Source: Carnobacterium_B sp045617425
GTDB lineage: Bacteria; Bacillota; Bacilli; Lactobacillales; Carnobacteriaceae
DNA: 64,000 nt
Assembly (NCBI RefSeq): GCF_045617425.1
Contig: NZ_JAZLIO010000015.1
Location: 293,609-357,608, forward strand
Direction: 5' to 3'
Numbering within the stretch: the first letter of the stretch is position 1; the number at the start of each line of letters is the position of its first letter. The position numbers were made by a program, and so were the translations under genes. Below, piece after piece: positions 36,586 to 44,682 of the stretch. The notes below the pieces were generated by a model. The model ran no database searches and was not told where the DNA came from. It was given only the letters and a program-made list of their open reading frames with translations.

Positions 36586-37194
36586 TTATTCCTCTTTGAA
36601 ACTTTGGATAATCCAATAGCCTTTATCTTTGACGATTACTTTAGCATTGCCAAATTTTTCTTCCATTTTCGCTTGCGCACTCGGCGCACCTTGTTTCTTT
36701 TGAATCACTATTGTTAAAGTACCGTCTTTTTTAAGCAAATCAAAAGCACCTGTTAAAATACCATGTACCACCTTTTTTCCAGCACGAATAGGGGGATTGC
36801 TAACAATTGCCGCAAACTCTTCACCTTCTACAGACTCATAGACATCCGAGGTATGGATCAATACATTGGATAATCGGTTATTTGATGCATTTTGCTTAGC
36901 TAATCCTAACGCTCGCTCATTTACATCAACCATTTCCACTTTGCGTTCTGGATCTTCTTTAGCTAATGCTAAACCAATCGGGCCATATCCGCACCCTACA
37001 TCTAAAATATCACCACTAGTCATTTTTGAAAAATCAAGCGTTTCTATCAGTAGTCGAGAACCGAAGTCCACTGTTTTTTTCGAAAACACTCCTGTATCTG
37101 TGACAAATTTAAACTCATTGCCACGTAGTGTATATGTCCAAGCAGCGGTTTCACTGGCAATTTTTGGATTATTTGTAAAATAATGATCTGACAT
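36586..37194 (-). CDS. Class I SAM-dependent methyltransferase (RsmC-like, YbxB)
   Basis: A 202-residue methyltransferase of the RsmC/RlmG family, which usually methylates guanine in rRNA. It has the SAM motif DVGCGYGPIGLAL near residue 60 and an NPPIRAG catalytic motif near residue 133. It corresponds to YbxB, found between rplL and rpoB in many Firmicutes. It lacks the N-terminal duplicated domain of E. coli RsmC. The target base is not known from sequence. Confidence 0.85.
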   Translation of the reverse strand: MSDHYFTNNPKIASETAAWTYTLRGNEFKFVTDTGVFSKKTVDFGSRLLIETLDFSKMTSGDILDVGCGYGPIGLALAKEDPERKVEMVDVNERALGLAKQNASNNRLSNVLIHTSDVYESVEGEEFAAIVSNPPIRAGKKVVHGILTGAFDLLKKDGTLTIVIQKKQGAPSAQAKMEEKFGNAKVIVKDKGYWIIQSFKEE

Positions 37195-37248
37195 GTGCGT
37201 CCCTCCTTAATGTATCTTTATTTTAACTTCTAGAATAAGTTAATAAAG

Positions 37249-37285
37249 AGAAAAAAGACACGCAGCAAAACTGCGTGTCTTCTCC
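37249..37285 (-). terminator. Terminator after rplL
   Basis: On the minus strand GAAGACACGCAG / CTGCGTGTCTTTTTTC, with a 5-base loop and a T6 tract, directly after the rplL stop. It isolates rplJL from the methyltransferase gene. Confidence 0.92.
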
Positions 37286-37306
37286 TAAAGCTTAGTAGAG
37301 TTAAAA

Positions 37307-37672
37307 TTATTTAACTTCTACAGAAGCTCCAGCTGCTTCCAAAGCTTCTTTCAAAGCTTCAGCATCTTCTTTAGAAATGTTTTCTTTGATTGCTGCTGGT
37401 GCTCCATCAACTAATCCTTTAGCTTCTTTCAAGCCAAGACCTGTAGCTTCACGTACAGCTTTGATAACTTTAATTTTTGAGTCTCCAGCAGAAGTTAATT
37501 CTACTGTAAATTCAGTTTGTTCAGCTGCTGCTGATTCTCCAGCTCCTGCTGCTGCTACTGGAGCTGCTGCAGTTACGCCAAATTCTTCTTCGATTGCTTT
37601 TACTAAGCCGTTTAATTCTAAAATCGTTGATTCTTTCAAGTCAGCAACGATTTGTTCAATGTTTAATGCCAT
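37307..37672 (-). CDS. rplL: 50S ribosomal protein L7/L12
   Basis: L7/L12 (121 residues) forms the flexible stalk that recruits translation GTPases. It has an N-terminal dimerisation helix, an alanine-rich hinge (AAAPVAAAGAGESAAAEQ) and the C-terminal domain ending GASVEVK. It follows rplJ by 72 bases. Confidence 0.98.
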   Translation of the reverse strand: MALNIEQIVADLKESTILELNGLVKAIEEEFGVTAAAPVAAAGAGESAAAEQTEFTVELTSAGDSKIKVIKAVREATGLGLKEAKGLVDGAPAAIKENISKEDAEALKEALEAAGASVEVK

Positions 37673-37744
37673 TGTTGGTTTCCTCCATTATTGGTTAGTT
37701 TTTTTTGTTTCAACTTGCTTTATTTTCAAGAAAAATCGGCTTAA

Positions 37745-38245
37745 TTAAGCTACTTCTTCTTTTGATTCTGCAACTGCTTTGATAGCAAGTGCAGTATTGC
37801 GAACTGGTGCTTGAAGTACAGATAACAACATTGACAACAAACCATCGCGGTCTGGTAATGTTGCAAGAGCATTGATCTCAGTAGCTGAAGAAACTCGTCC
37901 TTCAATTACGCCACCTTTGATTTCCAATGCCGCTGCTTCTTTAGCAAATTCAGCGATAATTTTTGCAGGTGCTACAACGTCATCATTACTGAATGCAATA
38001 GCTGTAGGTCCTTTGAAAACATCGTCCATTCCTTCTAAACCTGCTGCTTCTGCTGCACGGCTTAAAACTGAATTTTTGATAACTTTCATTTGAATTCCTG
38101 CCTCACGTAATTGTTTACGTAAATTAGTCACTTCTTCAACAGTTAATCCACGGTAGTCCATTACAACTACTGAAGCTGCTTCTTTAAATTTAGTTGATGC
38201 TAAATCAACTAGTTCTTGTTTTTTTGCGATTGCTGCTTGACTCAT
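37745..38245 (-). CDS. rplJ: 50S ribosomal protein L10
   Basis: L10 (166 residues) anchors L7/L12 dimers to the ribosome. The VVMDYRGLTVEEVTNLRKQLREAGI segment and the helical C-terminus that binds L12 are present. It is preceded by an L10 leader. Confidence 0.97.
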   Translation of the reverse strand: MSQAAIAKKQELVDLASTKFKEAASVVVMDYRGLTVEEVTNLRKQLREAGIQMKVIKNSVLSRAAEAAGLEGMDDVFKGPTAIAFSNDDVVAPAKIIAEFAKEAAALEIKGGVIEGRVSSATEINALATLPDRDGLLSMLLSVLQAPVRNTALAIKAVAESKEEVA

Positions 38246-38470
38246 TAATTTTTCACCTCCTGATCGATTGGCTAGAATTTTTTGTTTTTCACGAACTACA
38301 AGCTCATAAAACGCAAAAAACTCTATGTCACCTTAGACATAGAGGGATAATTGTATGTTTTCACATATTCATCCTCGGCAGGAAATTAAGGCATCAGCCA
38401 CCTACTGTCTTCGGTAATATTTCTCAACCTAGACGATTTTAACAATTTCCATCGTCTAGGTCAAGACTTT
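38246..38470 (-). promoter_or_regulatory. L10 leader (rplJL autoregulatory leader)
   Basis: The 238-base gap between rplA and rplJ holds two strong hairpins: CTCTATGTC / GACATAGAG (38321-38344) and a 10-bp CCTAGACGA-type stem (38427-38461). L10 leaders, where the L10(L12)4 complex binds its own mRNA, occur at this place in Firmicutes; position and structure fit. Confidence 0.7.
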
Positions 38471-38483
38471 TAATAGTTATTTA

Positions 38484-39173
38484 TTAAAACGATCCTGCAT
38501 CAACTTTAACACCAGGTCCAAAAGTAGTAGTTACTGTAATGTTCTTGATGTATTCGCCTTTAGCAGTTGAAGGTTTAACTCTTAACATTGTATCGTTGAT
38601 TGTTCTGAAGTTTTCAACTAATTTAGCATTGTCAAATGATACTTTACCGATTGGAGCATGAACATTTCCTGCTTTGTCAACACGGTAAGTAACTTTACCA
38701 GCTTTAATTTCATTGATTGCTTTAGTAACATCCATTGTAACAGTACCTGTTTTAGGGTTTGGCATTAGGCCTTTAGGTCCTAAAACACGTCCAAGACGAC
38801 CAACTTCAGCCATCATGTCTGGAGTTGCAACAACAACGTCGAAATCAAACCATCCGCCATTGATTTTTTGAACTAATTCAGCTTCTCCTACGTAATCTGC
38901 TCCAGCAGCTTCAGCTTCTTTAGCTTTTTCACCTTTAGCAAATACTAATACTTTTTGAGTTTTCCCTGTTCCATTTGGAAGAACAACTGCTCCACGAATT
39001 TGTTGATCAGCTTTCTTAGGGTCAACGCCAAGTCTATAAGCAACTTCTACAGTTGCATCAAATTTAGCGTAGTCAACGTCTTTAATTAATGCTACAGCTT
39101 CTTCTAAAGAATAAGCTTTTAAAACATCAACTTTTTCAGCCGCTGCTAAATATTGTTTACTTTTTTTAGCCAT
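38484..39173 (-). CDS. rplA: 50S ribosomal protein L1
   Basis: L1 (229 residues) forms the mobile L1 stalk and can act as translational repressor. The start MAKKSKQYLAAAEKVD at 39173, eight bases after AAGGAGG, is used; the longer frame to 39218 includes the ribosome binding site. The RVLGPKGLMPNPKTGTVT motif is present. Confidence 0.96.
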   Translation of the reverse strand: MAKKSKQYLAAAEKVDVLKAYSLEEAVALIKDVDYAKFDATVEVAYRLGVDPKKADQQIRGAVVLPNGTGKTQKVLVFAKGEKAKEAEAAGADYVGEAELVQKINGGWFDFDVVVATPDMMAEVGRLGRVLGPKGLMPNPKTGTVTMDVTKAINEIKAGKVTYRVDKAGNVHAPIGKVSFDNAKLVENFRTINDTMLRVKPSTAKGEYIKNITVTTTFGPGVKVDAGSF

Positions 39174-39223
39174 AATTTTTTCCTCCTTGATTGTGGTTAT
39201 AACGGTTTTACCTCCCACTTAAT

Positions 39224-39245
39224 CCTTATGCTATTACGCATAAGG
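39224..39245 (-). other. Hairpin in the rplK-rplA gap
   Basis: CCTTATGC / GCATAAGG with a 6-base loop. It has no T-run and may be part of a ribosomal-protein binding site such as the L1 target; this is a guess from position. Confidence 0.35.
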
Positions 39246-39269
39246 GATACTGAGAAGCGGAATACAGAA

Positions 39270-39695
39270 TTAACCTTCTACGGTGAATCCCATGCTTCGT
39301 GCAGTACCTTCGATCATTAACATAGCAGAATCAACGTCAGATGCGTTTAAATCAGCCATTTTTGTTTCAGCAATTTCTCTAACTTGGTCGCGAGTTACTT
39401 TTGCAACTTTTTTAGTGTTTGGTTCACCAGAACCAGATTCAACACCAGCAGCTTTTTTAAGTAAAACAGCAGCAGGTGGAGTTTTTGTAATAAATGTAAA
39501 TGAACGATCTTCATATACAGAAATAACAACGGGAGTGATTAATCCGTTTAGTTCAGCAGTACGAGCATTGAATTCTTTACAGAATCCCATGATATTGATT
39601 TGTGCTTGTCCTAAAGCTGGACCTACCGGTGGAGCTGGAGTTGCTTTCCCCGCAGGAATTTGCAATTTAACTAATTTAACTACTTTTTTAGCCAC
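39270..39695 (-). CDS. rplK: 50S ribosomal protein L11
   Basis: L11 (141 residues) forms the base of the GTPase-associated centre and is needed for RelA-type stringent signalling. The proline-rich PAGKATPAPPVGPALGQ segment bound by thiostrepton is intact. Confidence 0.97.
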   Translation of the reverse strand: MAKKVVKLVKLQIPAGKATPAPPVGPALGQAQINIMGFCKEFNARTAELNGLITPVVISVYEDRSFTFITKTPPAAVLLKKAAGVESGSGEPNTKKVAKVTRDQVREIAETKMADLNASDVDSAMLMIEGTARSMGFTVEG

Positions 39696-39787
39696 GTGAC
39701 ATACCTCCTTGATTGAGTCCGTGATGTGGTTAATGGGGTTAATATTTCCCCTCCCACATTTGACGCATACGTAAAACGTACCAAAAT

Positions 39788-39816
39788 ACTATACCATTCA
39801 TAAAACTGTTTTGCAA
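39788..39816 (-). promoter_or_regulatory. rplKA promoter
   Basis: Minus strand TTGCAA (39816-39811), 17-base spacer, TATAGT (39793-39788). The -35 box directly abuts the stop codon of the upstream membrane-protein gene. It provides a start for rplKA independent of nusG, which lies farther upstream. Confidence 0.78.
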
Positions 39817-40329
39817 CTACTTTTTAAACTTGTTTGTCTTTTTCATTCGAGAACGGTAAACAGTTGGTTCCTCTGCTGGTTCGTTCGAAATCGACTCTCT
39901 TTTTTCTTCTATCGGAACTTGGGCAGTCTTCTTCGCCTTTTTCCTTTTTTTAATACGAGTATACACACTATACAACACACCCATTACAATGGCATAAATA
40001 GCGAAAAAGACAACAAATCCCCACAAACCCATCGCAGCATCTGCAAATTCCATATTCCCTCTATTCGTAATAGCTTGTTGGATTTCAATAGCAAAGACTA
40101 ATACAGTCATCACTGTAAACGTAAAAACAAACGAAAGGATCGTAGCACTAAATTTCATTTTTTCAATAACCTTAATAACAAGATAAACCCCTAAAAAAAG
40201 CAGAATACCGATAATACCCATAACCCAAAAATGCAAGGCTTTATCCGTCATACTCATCCCAAACAACTGGTTGAGAATATCGTGTACCTCATTTACAATA
40301 GCTGCCAGTACTAGAATAAGTTCTTTCAT
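39817..40329 (-). CDS. Hypothetical membrane protein
   Basis: A 170-residue protein with three hydrophobic segments (about residues 33-55, 62-84 and 103-126) and a highly basic, charged C-terminal tail (KKRKKAKK... RMKKTNKFKK), predicted cytoplasmic by the positive-inside rule. I do not recognise the family. It precedes rplK on the same strand and is divergent from the NRDE gene. No catalytic motif is apparent. Confidence 0.65.
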   Translation of the reverse strand: MKELILVLAAIVNEVHDILNQLFGMSMTDKALHFWVMGIIGILLFLGVYLVIKVIEKMKFSATILSFVFTFTVMTVLVFAIEIQQAITNRGNMEFADAAMGLWGFVVFFAIYAIVMGVLYSVYTRIKKRKKAKKTAQVPIEEKRESISNEPAEEPTVYRSRMKKTNKFKK

Positions 40330-40404
40330 TACTCATCACCTGCTTATTTCATTTTTTCTTATTATAACATAGGCTGGTTGTTTTTCTTAACCCACTCTTT
40401 AGCG

Positions 40405-40410
40405 TATAAT
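40405..40410 (+). promoter_or_regulatory. Candidate -10 box for the NRDE-family gene
   Basis: A consensus TATAAT lies 26 bases before the start, with only a weak -35 match about 17 bases upstream. It is the best candidate promoter in the short divergent gap. Confidence 0.45.
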
Positions 40411-40435
40411 TGTAAATAAAGTAGGTGAATCTATT

Positions 40436-41218
40436 ATGTGCCTGATTGCCCTTCAACTTCACGAACATTCCCTCTACAAAATGGTTCTGGTTGCTAACCG
40501 GGACGAGGCATACACACGTCCGACTGCATCTGCTTGTTTTTGGAAGGACCATCCACAAGTTTTAGCCGGTAGAGATTTGTTACAAATGGGGACTTGGTTA
40601 GGCATTACGAAAGAAGGCCGCTTTGCAGCATTAACGAATAGCTACGATTCTGCTGTCAGCGTTCCCGAAAATCCTGTTTCAAGAGGCCAAATCGTGAGTG
40701 ATTATCTAACGACTACTCAATCTGCACCAGACTTTTTATCCCATTTGCAAGATAAACACTTAGACTACGCAGGTTTCAACTTGTTACTAGGCGACATCGA
40801 CCACCTTTGGCATTTTAATAATCATATGAATCAAACGAACTTTCTTAAAACCGGGATACACGGTTTGAGCAACGCTAGTTTGAATGATCCATGGCCAAAA
40901 GTGTTAAAAGTAAAATCTCATCTTCAACAACTTCATTTAAAAAGTATAGCCCTTGACCCAAACGACTTGCTTACAGCTTTTATGGACACCAGCTTACTAC
41001 CAGGAAAAGACGCCTCATTTACTGACACCACTTCTTTACATCTAGAACAAGAAACTCCTCCAATTTTTATCAAGACTCCAGAATACGGAACAGTCTCCAC
41101 AACTGTTTTATTAGTTGATCACAAGAACAATGTTACATTTATCGAACGCAGTTATTCTAGAGAAGGCATTACCGGAGAAGTAAACTATTCATTTAAGATT
41201 CCCTATAAGATTCCCTAA
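40436..41218 (+). CDS. NRDE (TANGO2-like) family protein
   Basis: A 260-residue protein of the NRDE family, related to eukaryotic TANGO2. It begins MCLIALQLHEH and has the eponymous NRDE motif (VANRDEAYTRPT, about residues 19-30) followed by GTWLGI and RFAALTN. The N-terminal Met-Cys arrangement resembles Ntn-type nucleophiles. Eukaryotic members have been linked to haem and lipid handling, but bacterial function is not settled. It is transcribed alone on the plus strand and ends at a strong terminator. Confidence 0.85.
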   Translation: MCLIALQLHEHSLYKMVLVANRDEAYTRPTASACFWKDHPQVLAGRDLLQMGTWLGITKEGRFAALTNSYDSAVSVPENPVSRGQIVSDYLTTTQSAPDFLSHLQDKHLDYAGFNLLLGDIDHLWHFNNHMNQTNFLKTGIHGLSNASLNDPWPKVLKVKSHLQQLHLKSIALDPNDLLTAFMDTSLLPGKDASFTDTTSLHLEQETPPIFIKTPEYGTVSTTVLLVDHKNNVTFIERSYSREGITGEVNYSFKIPYKIP

Positions 41219-41225
41219 CAAAAAA

Positions 41226-41265
41226 AGACTCGATCCGCTTAATTAACTAAACGGATCGAGTCTTG
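41226..41265. terminator. Bidirectional terminator between the NRDE gene and the betaine-binding gene
   Basis: A 13-bp perfect stem (AAGACTCGATCCG / CGGATCGAGTCTT) flanked by A and T tracts between convergent genes. Confidence 0.93.
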
Positions 41266-41274
41266 CTTTTTTTC

Positions 41275-42174
41275 CTATTCTTTTGGTTCTAATTCTTCAA
41301 TAGAGTCAATATCCATATAGCTAGGAACCACTAACCCATTTTTAGCACCCGTTAAGTTCTCACCTAAATCAACGATATTATCCTTGTGCTTTTCATAAAA
41401 AGAGGCATGTGTTGTTGGCAACCATGGCGCAAGCGATACATCTGCTGATCCGTTTGCAATTGCTTCAAACAAAACTGCAGGATCAACATCTGTTACAGTG
41501 ACATCATATCCTTGCCCTTCTAATACAGCTTTCGCCACAAGACTAGACGCTCGTTCAGTATCCCACGGCGTTGATACAAGTTCGATTTTTTCCCCATCTA
41601 CTTTTTCAGTACCTTCAATCCACATATCCACTTTATCTTTATTCGCTTCTATCCAGTTCGCCGCAGACTCTTCAAAAGAACTTTCTTGTGCTTCAAACAT
41701 TACAGCTTCCATATCTTCTACTTCCCACTGAAACGCATCAAGAATTTTGTAGGCATTAGGCATTTCTGCTTTGAAATCTACTCTTGCAATAGTATGAATA
41801 CTCTCAATATCCCCCATAGTTACTTCTGGATCTTCTAAGTATTTTAAATTATATTCCGAAAACATCCAGTGCGGGGCCCATCCAGTGAAAATAATAGGTT
41901 CTTCATTCGCGATGGCTTTATCTAACAACGTTAACATTCCACCAGTCGAACTTTCTTCAAGTTCCCAGCCTGCTAGATTCTCATACCCATCTAAGGTTTG
42001 ATGTGCCATTCCAGTTATTCCCGCTCCAGGTTCAATACCCGTAATAGTATAACTCACTTGTTCGCTTACCGTCTCATTTATACTATTTTCTGATTCGTTA
42101 CCATCCGCACATCCACCTAACGCTAACACAGTAGATAACCCTAAAATGATTCCAATTGATTTTACATTTATCAT
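41275..42174 (-). CDS. Glycine betaine/quaternary amine-binding lipoprotein (OpuAC domain)
   Basis: A substrate-binding lipoprotein for an osmoprotectant ABC transporter. From the ATG at 42174 (MINVKSIG; the ATG at 42186 is inside the GGAGG site) the signal peptide ends at the lipobox LGGC with Cys22. The mature part has OpuAC features, including the aromatic residues GWAPHWMF and APWLPTTHASFY that form the betaine cage in characterised relatives. No permease or ATPase gene is adjacent, so it is an orphan binding protein or serves a system encoded elsewhere. The leader carries a GTGCTTA / TAAGCAC hairpin (42229-42254). Confidence 0.85.
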   Translation of the reverse strand: MINVKSIGIILGLSTVLALGGCADGNESENSINETVSEQVSYTITGIEPGAGITGMAHQTLDGYENLAGWELEESSTGGMLTLLDKAIANEEPIIFTGWAPHWMFSEYNLKYLEDPEVTMGDIESIHTIARVDFKAEMPNAYKILDAFQWEVEDMEAVMFEAQESSFEESAANWIEANKDKVDMWIEGTEKVDGEKIELVSTPWDTERASSLVAKAVLEGQGYDVTVTDVDPAVLFEAIANGSADVSLAPWLPTTHASFYEKHKDNIVDLGENLTGAKNGLVVPSYMDIDSIEELEPKE

Positions 42175-42186
42175 ATTTTCCTCCAT

Positions 42187-42528
42187 TTATATTAAAAGCA
42201 TTTCACTTTTTTATTCGGCTAATTTCCAGTGCTTAGCATCCTTACGTTAAGCACGGATAAGAACATTAACTTACTCGTAATTCATTAGTATAACCGACAA
42301 CCTTATATACAATAAGTACTCCTATACTTTTCAGAATTCAATAAATCAATCGCTAATTTGCATATATTGTAATCTTAAGGCCTCCTCTTTTGAGAGTTGG
42401 TCATCGATTTTTCATAGCCATTAACAACGTATCATGAATGCTTTCGAGATTCAAATCGACAAAAAAAGAGTTAAGACAACTTACTTTGTCTTAACTCTTT
42501 TCCACTCTATTTTATGATGCTTATTAAT
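42187..42528. other. Intergenic region between nusG and the betaine-binding gene
   Basis: It contains the nusG terminator on the right and the leader of the betaine-binding gene on the left. A TATACT -10 candidate lies near 42285 with a weak -35 match. I see no gene in it. Confidence 0.55.
42461..42501 (-). terminator. Terminator downstream of nusG
   Basis: On the minus strand AAAAGAGTTAAGACA / TGTCTTAACTCTTTTTTT with a short loop, directly after nusG. Confidence 0.92.
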
Positions 42529-43077
42529 TTAAAGTTTATCTGCTTGCTCAAAGTCTAATTCAGTACTTGTTTCACGACCAAACATTTCAACATTCACTTT
42601 AAGTTTTGCTTTTTCTAATTCAATTTCAGTAATTTTACCTGTAAGTCCACTAAATGCACCTTCAATAATCGTTACGGTTTCGCCAACTTCAAAGTTGATT
42701 TCTTGATGACGAGCACTCATTCCGATACGACGTAAAATAACTTCTATTTCAGAATTTAAAAGTGGCGCCGGTTTACTACCTGCTCCATGAGAACCCACAA
42801 ACCCAGTCACACCTGGTGTGTTACGAACAACGTACCAAGAATCATCAGACATGATCATTTCAACTAAAACATATCCTGGAAATGTTTTTTTCATATTTGT
42901 TTTTTCTTTACCGTTTTTCACTTCTTTTTCTTCTTCTTCAGGGATAACTACTCGGAAAATGTAATCCCCCATACCCATACTATTTGCTCTAGACTCGATA
43001 TTTTGTTTCACTTTATTTTCATATCCAGAATATGTGTGTAGCACATACCACTGTTTCGCACTTTCTATTTCTTCCAC
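42529..43077 (-). CDS. nusG: Transcription termination/antitermination factor NusG
   Basis: NusG binds RNA polymerase to modulate pausing and elongation. The N-terminal NGN domain begins QWYVLHTYSGYENKVK and the C-terminal KOW domain includes GETVTIIEGAFSGLTGKI. The GTG at 43077 (MEEIESAKQWY, 182 residues), eight bases after GAGGAG, is chosen over the GTG at 43086 that overlaps it. A terminator-like hairpin separates it from secE. Confidence 0.96.
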   Translation of the reverse strand: MEEIESAKQWYVLHTYSGYENKVKQNIESRANSMGMGDYIFRVVIPEEEEKEVKNGKEKTNMKKTFPGYVLVEMIMSDDSWYVVRNTPGVTGFVGSHGAGSKPAPLLNSEIEVILRRIGMSARHQEINFEVGETVTIIEGAFSGLTGKITEIELEKAKLKVNVEMFGRETSTELDFEQADKL

Positions 43078-43154
43078 GCGTATCACTCCTCTTCAATTTT
43101 TGTTCTTATGTTATTTTCGATATTGGCTAGTTGGCTCATCTGTTTTTAAACATA

Positions 43155-43191
43155 CAAAAAAACCTTCATTTACTTTTAAAGAAGGTTTTGT
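43155..43191 (-). terminator. Intrinsic terminator or attenuator between secE and nusG
   Basis: On the minus strand AAAACCTTC pairs with GAAGGTTTT and is followed by a T7 tract, in the 182-base gap between secE and nusG. secE and nusG are usually cotranscribed, so this would limit readthrough to nusG. Confidence 0.82.
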
Positions 43192-43259
43192 GCATTTATT
43201 CATGAGTTCATTATACCATCATGCAGAGCTTCATGCCAGTGGTTTATTTATCAGACATT

Positions 43260-43439
43260 TTATAAAATCAAATCTAAGAGGGCATCTATTCCAAAGTCAA
43301 CAACCGCAAAGAAAAGAACAAATAATAGACAGACGACAAAAACAGTCAATGTATATTTTCTAAGTTCTTTACCAGTAGGCCATGTGACTGTTTTGATTTC
43401 TTGACGTACACCGCCAAAAAAGTTTTTTATTTTCTTCAT
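43260..43439 (-). CDS. secE: Preprotein translocase subunit SecE
   Basis: A 59-residue single-span SecE that clamps SecY. The amphipathic QEIKTVTWPTGKEL segment precedes a transmembrane helix. The ATG at 43439 (MKKIKNFFGG) is chosen; the longer frame starts inside the GGAGG site. Confidence 0.94.
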   Translation of the reverse strand: MKKIKNFFGGVRQEIKTVTWPTGKELRKYTLTVFVVCLLFVLFFAVVDFGIDALLDLIL

Positions 43440-43477
43440 GTTTATTCCCTCCAAATTGGTATCAAGACTTCTTTTTC

Positions 43478-43630
43478 TTACTTCGTTTCACGATGCAATG
43501 TATGTTGATTGCAGTATTTACAGAATTTTTTTACTTCTAAGCGTTCTGTGCGATTTCCTTCATTTACTTTTTTAGAATAATTTCTAGATCCACAAACAGA
43601 ACAAGCTAAAGATGTTTTTTTTCCACTCAT
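43478..43630 (-). CDS. rpmG: 50S ribosomal protein L33 (zinc-binding type)
   Basis: A 50-residue L33 (MSGKKTSLACSVCGSRNYSKKV) with two C-x2-C pairs (CSVC, CKYC), the zinc-containing form. The start at 43630 follows AGGTG; the longer frame to 43705 lacks support. It is the first gene of rpmG-secE-nusG. Confidence 0.95.
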   Translation of the reverse strand: MSGKKTSLACSVCGSRNYSKKVNEGNRTERLEVKKFCKYCNQHTLHRETK

Positions 43631-43676
43631 TTTTTCACCTATTCTCTCTATTGTACGGACGAATGACATCTTACTA

Positions 43677-43705
43677 AATTTACCATCACTCTTGAAACAT
43701 GTCAA
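43677..43705 (-). promoter_or_regulatory. rpmG-secE-nusG promoter
   Basis: Minus strand TTGACA (43705-43700), 17-base spacer, TAAATT (43682-43677), just 17 bases after the dmkA stop. It makes the housekeeping genes independent of the EET genes inserted upstream. Confidence 0.85.
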
Positions 43706-43721
43706 TTCCTCTTTTTAAATT

Positions 43722-44666
43722 TTATTTAAATACTAAACTTATCGCTAACAGCACAACCTCGCTGGCACTAAATAAAATGATGTTTTTTATAGCAATGACA
43801 AACGTTTCTGACTTAACTTGCTTGTTGTTGTATGCAGCTAAATTTTTTCTCATAGGTATAAGGGTTATTAATAAAAGTAATAAAATAGGATGTAATAAAC
43901 CCAATAAAACAGCTAAAACAATTACTACATAGCTCATGTAGACCAATGCATTAAACAATTGAATAGCTCGCTTTTTACCAATATAAAACGGTAATGTGTA
44001 TCTGTGGTTAAGGATATCTTGTTCTAAATCACAGGTATTGTTTGCCAGCATGATATTGGCTATCAAGAATACCGTTGGTAACGACACAAAGAATAATACC
44101 AGAACAGACACCATATTTCCTTCTAATAGAAATAATTGGCCTTTAAACACTAAACTTAATAAATTAAAGTTTCTAACATTCACAAAAGCTGCAATAAAAA
44201 AGATACCAAAACCCATAGTCAAACCTGAGATAGGTTCTCCTAAGGGCATTCTCGAAATAGGAACCGGCCCAAAAGTATAAAAAATCCCAATAAAGAAACA
44301 AAGGGCTCCTAATATTAATAATACGATATTGGTTCTATAAACTAGCCAAAACCCTAGTAGCATTGCAATAATCACCATTCCGATAATGAGACGAATAACG
44401 AGTTTTTCTGAAAGTTTTTCTTGTCCGATAATATTTACTTCATCTCGATAGCCTTTATCTTTAGCTTTTTGATAATCCATCAAATTATTGATAGCTGTTG
44501 TTGCCATATCAAAAATCAACATCGCTACAAAGAACAGAAGCGTATTAAAAAAGTTAAATGCGTTAAAATAATAAGCTGTAAATAATGTTCCTAATAAAAA
44601 AGGAAACAGACTTGCTAACTTTGTCTGAATCTCTACTAATGTAAAAAAGGTCTTTATCGACATCAT
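43722..44666 (-). CDS. dmkA: UbiA-family prenyltransferase, DHNA polyprenyltransferase (DmkA/MenA-like)
   Basis: Attaches a polyprenyl chain to 1,4-dihydroxy-2-naphthoate, giving demethylmenaquinone in the membrane. The 314-residue protein has about eight hydrophobic helices and both Asp-rich motifs of the UbiA family: NNLMDYQKAKD (about residue 55) and NNTCDLEQD (about residue 200). It is the last gene of the minus-strand EET arm, 16 bases after fmnB. In Listeria the same position is taken by the demethylmenaquinone enzyme dedicated to EET. Which quinone is made depends on genes outside the window, so menA is an alternative name. Confidence 0.85.
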   Translation of the reverse strand: MMSIKTFFTLVEIQTKLASLFPFLLGTLFTAYYFNAFNFFNTLLFFVAMLIFDMATTAINNLMDYQKAKDKGYRDEVNIIGQEKLSEKLVIRLIIGMVIIAMLLGFWLVYRTNIVLLILGALCFFIGIFYTFGPVPISRMPLGEPISGLTMGFGIFFIAAFVNVRNFNLLSLVFKGQLFLLEGNMVSVLVLFFVSLPTVFLIANIMLANNTCDLEQDILNHRYTLPFYIGKKRAIQLFNALVYMSYVVIVLAVLLGLLHPILLLLLITLIPMRKNLAAYNNKQVKSETFVIAIKNIILFSASEVVLLAISLVFK

Positions 44667-44682
44667 TATCCCTCTTTGATTT

